From CAYLLT01 sp964548565 (lineage in GTDB: Bacteria > Planctomycetota > Phycisphaerae > UBA1845 > PWPN01), in NCBI GenBank assembly GCA_964548565.1, contig CAZJTF010000052.1:1-25592 (forward strand): 25,592 bases of DNA. The letters run 5' to 3'. Under the pieces are notes generated by a model. It ran no database searches, had not been told where the DNA came from, and saw only the letters and a list, made by a program, of their open reading frames with translations. The position numbers were made by a program, and so were the translations under genes. How positions within the stretch are numbered: position 1 is the first letter of the stretch; the number at the start of each line of letters is the position of its first letter. Below are positions 17,134 to 23,751 of this stretch, piece by piece.

Positions 17134-18900
17134 ATGTCAGAAGAATACGTTATGCCCGGCCTGACTTGCCTCTGTGGGCGACATTTAAAAGTACCGGAAT
17201 CCGCCGTCGGCCAGGCGGGGAGCTGCCCCTTCTGCTCTGCACGCCTTCGGCTGATCGCTCTCGGCGTCGAGCCCTCTGAAGCCCGATTCCAGGGACGCCT
17301 CGTCATAGAAAGTGGTCCCGGGCGGGTCGGCGAGCAGGTTTTTATCGGCGGCTGCGGTCCGATCGAGATCGGAAAGCTCCCGGACCGCACGATCGTCCTG
17401 CCGGGTACCCGCGTCTCGCGCTCTCACTGCCGCCTGGTCCGGGTGGGCGACGACTGGCGGATCGAAGACCTCGGCAGCCGCAACGGACTGTTCGTCAACA
17501 ACCGCCGCGTGTCCATCCAGGCCCTCGACAGCGGTGACCAGATCCAGATCGGCGAGTATCTCCTGCGATACACCGCCCAGGCCGAGGAAGAACCGGTCCC
17601 GGCGAACTCCGCTCCGGAGGCCTCCGTCTCTCGCTTTGTGATGCCGGCGCCCCCGGATGCCGCCCTGCTCGAAAACAATCTGTACCGCCTCAAGCCGGTA
17701 GAGGAGCCTGCCCCGCCGGCCAAGACCGCCGTGACGCCCCCGCCGTCGTCCACCGACGCCGCCACACGCGAATGCCCTTCCTGCAGGGCCTCCCTCCCTC
17801 AGAGCGCCCGGATCTGCGTGGGCTGCGGCATCGACCTCAAAACCGGCAAGCCCATTCTGACCGCCGGCGACGCGGATCTCGACGCGATCTACACCCGCGC
17901 CGAGTCGATCATCCGGGTGATCAGCTGGATCTTGGTCATCGGCGTGTACCCGATCGCGTCGGAGGCCTTTGGAACGCGCAAGCCATGGTTCACCCGTGCC
18001 GTGGCCGTGCTGACAGTCGTCACGTCGGTCTGGTTCGGCTGGTACATGCTGATCGACTCGCCCCGCATGATGCGGCTCAAAAACTACATCCTCTGGAGCG
18101 GAGAGGCCAAACCCACGCCCCGGCAGATTCACGACGGCTACGGCTACACGTCATTCGGCGACTCCGACACGTTTTTCGGTCGCGTCGAGGAGCTTCTGAG
18201 CTATTACCGTGAGCGTCCCGCGCGACAGCAGATCGAGGCCGCCTGGGTACAAGCCCACGAAGAACTTCCACCCTCCCGCCAGTGCTTCGGCCGATTCCGC
18301 GATACTCAGTTATTGACGTACGCGTTCCTGCACGGCGGCCCCATCCACCTCGTGAGCAACCTCCTGTTCCTGCTTGTCTTCGGGTCGCGGGTCAACGCAC
18401 TTGTGGGCAATCTCCCTATGCTGTTCTTCTATCCGCTTCTCGCGGTTCTCGCAGGCCTCGCTCACCACGGGGCGATGGAACCGGAGGCGCCCGCCGCGAT
18501 GCTCGGGGCCTCCGGCGCGGTCATGGGTCTGGCGGGGATGTACTTCGTGCTCATGCCGATGCACAAGGTGCACATGGCGTTCTGGTACCGGTGGAGCCTC
18601 TTCCCGCGTTTCTTCCACCTGACCCTCCGTCTCTTCGCGGTCCGGGGCTTCTGGGTCGTGCTGTTCTACATCGCGTTTGACGTGGCCTATATGAGCTTCG
18701 GCCTCCGCGACAACGTCGCTCACTGGGCCCACGTCGGCGGGTTCATCTGCGGCATGGTGCTGGCCTTCGCTCTGCTGGTGATGCGTGCGGTGAACTGCCG
18801 AGGAGGAGATCTTCTGACCGCGCTGCTGGGGCCCCGCGCCTGGCCGATCATCGGGCGGCCCGACAGCACCCGCCCCTCCTGGATCGCCTCGGTGGTGTAG
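17134..18900 (+). CDS. Zinc ribbon–FHA–zinc ribbon–rhomboid protease fusion
   Basis: The protein is about 588 aa from ATG 17134, with ATG 17152 as an alternative. A short zinc-ribbon motif (CLC at 12-14 and CPFC at 31-34) is followed by an FHA domain (about 65-150) with VSRSHCRL and DLGSRNGLFVN, which normally binds phosphothreonine peptides. A Pro-rich linker leads to a second ribbon (CPSC at 214-217 and CVGC at 228-231). The C-terminal half has several membrane segments and carries rhomboid signatures: HGGPIHLVSN (H400, H405, N409), GASGAVMG with catalytic S460, and HVGG with H533. It is therefore expected to be an active intramembrane serine protease tethered to a phosphopeptide sensor. 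It lies divergent from the PilZ gene and 6 bp from the end of the convergent STAS gene. Confidence 0.9.
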   Translation: MSEEYVMPGLTCLCGRHLKVPESAVGQAGSCPFCSARLRLIALGVEPSEARFQGRLVIESGPGRVGEQVFIGGCGPIEIGKLPDRTIVLPGTRVSRSHCRLVRVGDDWRIEDLGSRNGLFVNNRRVSIQALDSGDQIQIGEYLLRYTAQAEEEPVPANSAPEASVSRFVMPAPPDAALLENNLYRLKPVEEPAPPAKTAVTPPPSSTDAATRECPSCRASLPQSARICVGCGIDLKTGKPILTAGDADLDAIYTRAESIIRVISWILVIGVYPIASEAFGTRKPWFTRAVAVLTVVTSVWFGWYMLIDSPRMMRLKNYILWSGEAKPTPRQIHDGYGYTSFGDSDTFFGRVEELLSYYRERPARQQIEAAWVQAHEELPPSRQCFGRFRDTQLLTYAFLHGGPIHLVSNLLFLLVFGSRVNALVGNLPMLFFYPLLAVLAGLAHHGAMEPEAPAAMLGASGAVMGLAGMYFVLMPMHKVHMAFWYRWSLFPRFFHLTLRLFAVRGFWVVLFYIAFDVAYMSFGLRDNVAHWAHVGGFICGMVLAFALLVMRAVNCRGGDLLTALLGPRAWPIIGRPDSTRPSWIASVV

Positions 18901-18906
18901 AGCCGA

Positions 18907-19503
18907 TCAGGAGGTTGCCCCGCCGCGGCGCTGCTGGAGGCGCTGCCGCTGGGCGGCGAACAGGTCGACAACGGGCTGGAAGGTGGGTGAATTCCGGCGA
19001 TCGACATCGATGAGCCGCTGATGGGCGCTGATCACGACTTCTGCCACCCGTTCATACGGCAATGGGCGGTGCGGGAGCACCTCCCAGTCCGGAGCCTCGG
19101 GACACGAATCGCACACCTCGAACAGGTGCAGCACGTGCATTTTCGTGAGCACGTCCAGAACGTGCGACGGGGGTCTCAGCAGGTGAACGGTTGGAGTCGT
19201 GGGGTTTCCCCGCTCGACAGCCACGCCGATCAGGCAGCCGATAAACGTGCTGTCCATCCAGGGGACGTTAACCAGGTCGACGTAAATTGCCGAGATTTCC
19301 GGCTTCTGGCATGTCTTGAGAAAATGCCCCACCGTCTCGCAGATCGCGACAGTGCAGGCCCCCTCCGGCCGGACGACGACGGCATCCCCGGTGCGCCCGA
19401 CGGATACCGGTACCTGGGTTCCGCCTGCCATGCTGAAACGGTACTCCCAAGCGGGCTCAATCAGCTTCAGCGCCTCCCGGCTCCTCAGGGGCGCCACTGT
19501 CAC
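18907..19503 (-). CDS. STAS-domain protein (anti-sigma factor antagonist-like)
   Basis: The protein is about 198 aa from GTG 19503, or 174 aa from ATG 19431. The core GDAVVVRPEGACTVAICETVGHFLK, ISAIYVDLVNVPWMDSTFIGCLIG and VHLLRPPSHVLDVLTKMHV follows the STAS pattern. S85 in MDSTFIG sits where SpoIIAA-type antagonists are phosphorylated by their kinase partner. A tail of about 60 residues after the fold is rich in Arg and Gln. Neither start has an ideal ribosome site. GC-rich third positions before ATG 19431 suggest that the longer form is translated. No anti-sigma kinase or sigma factor is adjacent. It lies downstream of the fucosidase gene on the same strand and runs head-on into the FHA–rhomboid gene. 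Confidence 0.8.
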   Translation of the reverse strand: MTVAPLRSREALKLIEPAWEYRFSMAGGTQVPVSVGRTGDAVVVRPEGACTVAICETVGHFLKTCQKPEISAIYVDLVNVPWMDSTFIGCLIGVAVERGNPTTPTVHLLRPPSHVLDVLTKMHVLHLFEVCDSCPEAPDWEVLPHRPLPYERVAEVVISAHQRLIDVDRRNSPTFQPVVDLFAAQRQRLQQRRGGATS

Positions 19504-19559
19504 AGGATACGGAGTGCCTCCTGGACCGGCAAGCGGGTGTTCACCACGAACTGCCCCAT
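19500..19559 (-). CDS. Possible 19-aa upstream ORF overlapping the STAS start
   Basis: ATG 19559 opens a short frame (MGQFVVNTRLPVQEALRIL) that ends at TGA 19502-19500 and overlaps GTG 19503 as GTGA. Almost every third codon position is G or C, as in the real genes here. AGGAG at 20 nt upstream is too far to be a good site. It may be a coupling leader, a broken 5' end of the STAS gene, or chance. Confidence 0.25.
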   Translation of the reverse strand: MGQFVVNTRLPVQEALRIL

Positions 19560-19587
19560 AAACGACTGATAGTGGGACGCTCCTTTA

Positions 19588-21909
19588 TCAGGATGCCGGT
19601 TTCAGGGTGATGGACCGCACCTGCATCAGGGTCGCGTCCTCGGCGATCGTTGCGGGGCGGAGCACCAGGTTGGTTGCGCCGGCCGGCAGTGTCAGACGCC
19701 CGATAGCCCGTTCTGCGAACCCCGATGTGGGGGCTGCCGTTCCCTGCAGTTTCTGGTCGCCCGCCTCGACGGTGAACGTCCCGCCGCCCCCGTCGCCCGC
19801 GGCGCACTGGAGCGTCAATTCGTACGTCCCCGGCCGTGGGAGTTCAAAGCTCCAGGCGATGTGATCCTTCGCGTTCGTCCAGTTGCCAATGTGGACCTGA
19901 CCATCGCGCGATTCGTACCGGATCCGCTGGCCGTGCTGGCCACGGAGTTCCGCGTGCAGCGCCGTCAGCACCAGCGTTCCGTCCGGGGCCGGTTGAACTG
20001 TATACGGCTCCACCTGCGGCGGGCCATCCAACTCGAGCACCACCGTGCTGGAGATCGCGTCCGGCGCATTCGCTGGCAGCAGGATCTCGACGTCCCGTCC
20101 CAACCGCCGGTGCGAGAGCGTCTCACTTCCTCGCAGAAGTCGCGCCGCCCGCACCACATTCTTCAGCCCCGGCACCACGAGCCGCCCGTCCGATGGCCAC
20201 GTGAAGACGTGCAGATACAGCCGTTCGCCCTTCACCGTCGCCTTCCCGTAGAACGGCAGGTATTTGAACGGGCTCGCGGTCGTGCCGTAGATCGCCTCCC
20301 CATTCGCCTGCAGCCACCTGCCCATCGCCTTCAGCACACGCACCTCTTCCGGCCGGATCCGCCCGGTGGGTCCAGGACCGACGTTCAGGAGCAGGTTGCC
20401 GCCCTTGGAGACGATGTCCACCAGCATCCGGATGCAGTACTCCGGCGTCTTGAACTCCGTCTCGTTCTTGTCGTACCCCCACCATGCCGTCGGAGGGAAC
20501 GACCCGTGTCCGGTGGTCAGCGTGATGCAGTTTTCCCACAGTTTCGGCGAGCCGTCCGGGTTGGTGATGCCCGTCGGCGGGATGTACTGCTCCGGCGTGT
20601 CGAAGTCTTCGGGGATATTCGCACGGTTGTTGATCAGAATGCCCGGCTGCAATTCGCGGATCATTGCGTTGACTTTCGCAAACTTCGCCAGGTCCTCGGG
20701 CGTCTTGTGATCCCAGCCGCCGTCCCACCAGATGCACGCCAGAGGCCCATAGTTCGTGCACAGCTCCCGCACCATTGCCTGCATGTACGCCATGTACTTG
20801 TCGAAGTCTGGCGTGTGCGCCGCGCGCGTGTCTTGGTCCCATTCCGGCACCGGCGCGTACTCCGGGTGGTGCCAGTCGAGAATCGAATGATAAAACCCGA
20901 ACCGCAGGCCCTCGTTCGCGCACGCCTCCGCCAGCGGCTTCATCGGATCCTTCCCGTATGGCGTCTTGTCCACGATGTCGTAATCCGAGGCCTTTGAATC
21001 GTACATCGCGAAGCCGTCGTGGTGCTTGCTCGTAACCACGACGTATTTCACACCGCTCCGCCGCGCAAGCTCCGCCCACGCCGCTGCATCGAAATCCGTG
21101 GGGTTGAACTTCGGCGGCAGCTTCTCGTACTCGGCCGCTTTGATCTTGCGCTGGAGCATGATCCACTCGCCCTCGCCGAGGACCGAGTAGACGCCCCAGT
21201 GGATGAACAGCCCGAATTTCGCGTCGCGGAACCACGCCGTCCGGTCCGCCCCACCCAGGTCGCCCAGCCGGATATTGCGGAAGTGCATCTCCGTGCCGTG
21301 GTTTTGCAGGCCGATGGACCCCCGGCCCGAGCGTTTCCGGATCTCGGGGAACGCGTCGCCCTTCGCGTCGACCACCACCTGCCCGTTGAGCACCACCGTA
21401 ATGTGATCGCCCTCGGCCGTGATGCGGTAGTGATTCCACTCACCGAGCGGGCGTGCCGCCGATCTTATGGCGCCCTGGATGTGATAGAGCGATCCGCATC
21501 GTTGCCAGGGCTGGATGTTGCGATGGATCTCGGCGTCATCATCGAGGATCTGGATCTCCATCGCGTCCGCAACCGGGTCGCCGCCCTTGGGCACGCGGAT
21601 GAAGATGCCGCTGTTGCCCGACGGCGGGATCTTGACCTCGAGTTCGAGCACGAAATCCGTGTATTCAGCGACCGTGCCGAACCAGCTCCCACCCCGCGCT
21701 CCGGTGCATCGCAGCACGCCGTCCTTCACGTCCCAACACGAGGTCGTTCCGCCCTTCTGCTCCCAGCCGGGCATCCGATCACCGACGATCGCATCCTGGA
21801 GCTGTATCCTCCTCGCCGCAGCACCCGCCGCTTCGGCCGCCGCCGCCGTCACCCCCGCAATCCCCAGCCCCACGACCGCAGCCACAACTATTCGCATGAT
21901 CCCGCGCAT
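19588..21909 (-). CDS. Secreted DUF1080–GH29 alpha-L-fucosidase fusion
   Basis: The protein is 773 aa from ATG 21909, set by AGAGGAGG 6 nt upstream and a signal peptide (MRGIMRIVVAAVVGLGIAG). Residues of about 40-218 form a DUF1080 (3-keto-disaccharide hydrolase-like) beta-sandwich with SGNSGIFIRVP, AMEIQILDD and GSIGLQNHG. Residues of about 221-560 are a GH29 alpha-L-fucosidase with WFRDAKFGLFIHWGVYSV, VTSKHHDGFAMYDS and CIWWDGGWD. D396 in the last motif is the probable nucleophile. The last 200 residues hold beta domains resembling the GH29 C-terminal domain and a CBM6-like module (GTYELTLQCA). It should release fucose from extracellular or periplasmic glycans, perhaps algal fucans or glycoproteins. 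Whether the DUF1080 part binds or cleaves sugar is not known. Confidence 0.93.
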   Translation of the reverse strand: MRGIMRIVVAAVVGLGIAGVTAAAAEAAGAAARRIQLQDAIVGDRMPGWEQKGGTTSCWDVKDGVLRCTGARGGSWFGTVAEYTDFVLELEVKIPPSGNSGIFIRVPKGGDPVADAMEIQILDDDAEIHRNIQPWQRCGSLYHIQGAIRSAARPLGEWNHYRITAEGDHITVVLNGQVVVDAKGDAFPEIRKRSGRGSIGLQNHGTEMHFRNIRLGDLGGADRTAWFRDAKFGLFIHWGVYSVLGEGEWIMLQRKIKAAEYEKLPPKFNPTDFDAAAWAELARRSGVKYVVVTSKHHDGFAMYDSKASDYDIVDKTPYGKDPMKPLAEACANEGLRFGFYHSILDWHHPEYAPVPEWDQDTRAAHTPDFDKYMAYMQAMVRELCTNYGPLACIWWDGGWDHKTPEDLAKFAKVNAMIRELQPGILINNRANIPEDFDTPEQYIPPTGITNPDGSPKLWENCITLTTGHGSFPPTAWWGYDKNETEFKTPEYCIRMLVDIVSKGGNLLLNVGPGPTGRIRPEEVRVLKAMGRWLQANGEAIYGTTASPFKYLPFYGKATVKGERLYLHVFTWPSDGRLVVPGLKNVVRAARLLRGSETLSHRRLGRDVEILLPANAPDAISSTVVLELDGPPQVEPYTVQPAPDGTLVLTALHAELRGQHGQRIRYESRDGQVHIGNWTNAKDHIAWSFELPRPGTYELTLQCAAGDGGGGTFTVEAGDQKLQGTAAPTSGFAERAIGRLTLPAGATNLVLRPATIAEDATLMQVRSITLKPAS

Positions 21910-22010
21910 CGCTGTCCTCCTCTGCACGTTGCCCCGGCATCGTACAGCAGGCGGCAAACAGCGAACAGCCGGCGCGCGCACCCTTTATATGTGGAGTGAG
22001 CTCAGGGGGG

Positions 22011-22111
22011 ACGATCTGACTTCATTCAGCATCCGTGGGGAGCGATCTGCCTTCGCCATTCCCGGGTGGCACGGTCTGACTTCGCGATCCGTATGGCGAA
22101 GTCAGGCCGTG
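22011..22111. repeat. Degenerate 30-bp direct repeats with a 16-bp hairpin
   Basis: Three related units begin near 22011, 22041 and 22071, marked by GATCTGACTTC, GATCTGCCTTC and GGTCTGACTTC. The third folds on itself: 22070-22085 pairs with 22096-22111 over 16 bp with one T·G wobble and a 10-nt loop. The second unit's CTGCCTTCGCCAT (22047-22059) also matches the same 3' arm (22093-22105) with one mismatch, so two alternative hairpins are possible. It lies between the end of the PEP-CTERM gene and the fucosidase start, and no coding sense is seen. It could be a terminator, a dispersed repeat or a mobile-element trace. Confidence 0.6.
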
Positions 22112-22199
22112 GCGAACCGCCAACCGACAGCCCCCATGCAGCGACGCTCCGTCGACGTTTCGCGCATCGCTCGTCTGACCCGCGCGCCACGCGTCGAAC

Positions 22200-23120
22200 T
22201 CACCTCCGTCGCCGGACGAACAGCATCGCGCAACCGAGCAGCGCCAGCGAAGCAGGTTCGGGGATCAGGATGCGGAAATACTGACTCCCGCCGAAGTTGT
22301 TCAAGTTAATCTGTCCAACGGTGCCGTTGAAGCCGCCCGCCCCGTCGCCGCCGAGGTTGCCCGTACCTGCGGGAAGGCCGCCGAGGAACTGATTCGACAG
22401 GTAGTCGTGGTTGCTGCCATTGATCATGGCGCTGACCCTGATGACACCCCCGGGATTCCCGATCGCCGAGAGCGGGATCGCGAGTTCGATGCCGGTCGTG
22501 ACGGCGAGGGCGGCGGCCTGGTTGGCGGCGCCTGTTCCGCCGAGGACGCCCCCCACGTTGCTGTTGTTGTGCGCAACACCGATGCCGTTGGCCAGCGCCG
22601 CGGCGTTCGAGCCAATAAGCGAGCCGGCGAAGACATCTCCGGCCGCCTGGAAGTTGCCCAGCCCACCGCCGATGACAGCGTAGTCGATGTCGAAGCGTGC
22701 ACCCGGGCCAAAACCGTTGCGCAGCGTCAGCAGGTAGTCGGCTTCGAAGCCCGAGTCGAACGTCATCCCCGCGTGCTTGGCGGCCCAGCCGTCGTTCTCC
22801 GGGTTATTACCGCCGGAGTTTGCAGCGTTCTGCAGAACGTTCTGCCCGCCGGCCTGCGAGTCGATGAAGATGTTGAGTTTGTTGAAATTCGCCTCGAGGT
22901 TGCCGGTCAGCAGGAGGTACAGCGTGCCGCCTTCGACGTTCGCGTAAGCCGCATCGAGTTCGCTGCCGCCGGTCGGGTTCGCATCGCCGAACTGCGTCTC
23001 GACCGACTGGACCGCCACCGCCGAACCGTAAACCACGTCGCGAACCCCGTCCAACGTCGGGGCGCCGAACGCCGCCGACACCAGACAGAACACGACAGCG
23101 CAGCTGATCGTTCTGACCAT
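22200..23120 (-). CDS. PEP-CTERM secreted surface protein
   Basis: The protein is 306 aa from ATG 23120, chosen for GGAGGG 6 nt upstream and the signal peptide MVRTISCAVVFCLVSAAFG. The mature part is Gly/Asn/Ala-rich and matches a Planctomycete family with GGSELDAAYANVEGG, LYLLLTGNLEANFNKLNIF and IDSQAGGQNVL. The C-terminus is a classic PEP-CTERM sorting tag: PEPASLALLGCAMLFVRRRR, with Pro-Glu-Pro, a hydrophobic helix and an Arg tail. Such proteins are processed by an exosortase and sent to the cell surface or extracellular matrix. No exosortase gene is in the window. A promoter is proposed at 23189-23218. Confidence 0.93.
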   Translation of the reverse strand: MVRTISCAVVFCLVSAAFGAPTLDGVRDVVYGSAVAVQSVETQFGDANPTGGSELDAAYANVEGGTLYLLLTGNLEANFNKLNIFIDSQAGGQNVLQNAANSGGNNPENDGWAAKHAGMTFDSGFEADYLLTLRNGFGPGARFDIDYAVIGGGLGNFQAAGDVFAGSLIGSNAAALANGIGVAHNNSNVGGVLGGTGAANQAAALAVTTGIELAIPLSAIGNPGGVIRVSAMINGSNHDYLSNQFLGGLPAGTGNLGGDGAGGFNGTVGQINLNNFGGSQYFRILIPEPASLALLGCAMLFVRRRR

Positions 23121-23188
23121 CTTCAACCCTCCATCGAATGTGGACAGTGATTCCTCGCAGCGGCCGGCCCTGGTCGCGCGATCCCATG

Positions 23189-23218
23189 ATCCTATCAGGA
23201 TGGCAGTTCCGGATTCAA
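23189..23218 (-). promoter_or_regulatory. Candidate promoter for the PEP-CTERM gene
   Basis: On the minus strand TTGAAT (23218-23213) and TAGGAT (23194-23189) are 18 bp apart, about 70 bp upstream of ATG 23120. Each box matches four of six sigma70 consensus bases. Confidence 0.4.
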
Positions 23219-23379
23219 CCTCTGACGCGCAGGCGACCCGATGCGCCGGGGCTGCTCACTGGATCACCGTCGTTTTCCAGCAGGGCAAGGTAACCCGCGT
23301 CTTCAGCTGCGATCTCTTCAACGCCCAGGAGGCCCTTGATCCCGGGCCTGCACCGGGGCAGCCACCGCCGCTCAGGTGA
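23200..23379 (+). CDS. Possible small hypothetical protein
   Basis: A 59-codon rightward frame from ATG 23200 includes HWITVVFQQGKVTRVF and CDLFNAQEAL, and its middle has the high third-position GC of real genes here. No good ribosome site precedes ATG 23200. The start overlaps the proposed leftward promoter, and I recognise no family. It could be a small gene, a decayed remnant or chance. Confidence 0.3.
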   Translation: MAVPDSTSDAQATRCAGAAHWITVVFQQGKVTRVFSCDLFNAQEALDPGPAPGQPPPLR

Positions 23380-23751
23380 TGCAACCCCGGATCATCCCGG
23401 GGCGTTCCACCCGCCAGACGGCCCCTGCAATGCCGCGACAGCCCGGTTCAACATCTTCGCGCCATGCAAGGACTCACCATGCCATCCATCTCCTTGCCGA
23501 TGGGCGTGGCGCACCTTTCCTGTCAAAGCCACCGTCAGACTCTTCCGAACGAAGCCGGTTTCCGCCAATCTGCTGCCGGAGAGGCAGGTTAACGCCCATT
23601 TTCACACCGTAGTACCGTCTGTCACTCGAGCCCCGGTTGCCATGCCGCCAGACAGCCGGAGGGGCTCGTCGCCCCGAGAGACAACGGACGATGTACAAGG
23701 GATGATCGAAAACATTGTCCCCTGACGACCGGCCCGGTACCTTGAGGCCCT
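23380..23751. other. Intergenic stretch with nothing recognised
   Basis: This 372-bp stretch holds only weak open frames on both strands, without coding-like third positions or ribosome sites. I see no RNA gene, clear promoter or strong hairpin in it. Confidence 0.4.

Noticed and set aside
22011..22111. Possible CRISPR array from regularly spaced 30-bp units.
   Set aside because: There are only three degenerate units with no distinct spacers between them, and no cas gene is nearby.
23336..23725. A 129-codon rightward open frame before the NlpC/P60 gene.
   Set aside because: It has no ribosome site, third-position GC is not raised, and the sequence matches no family.
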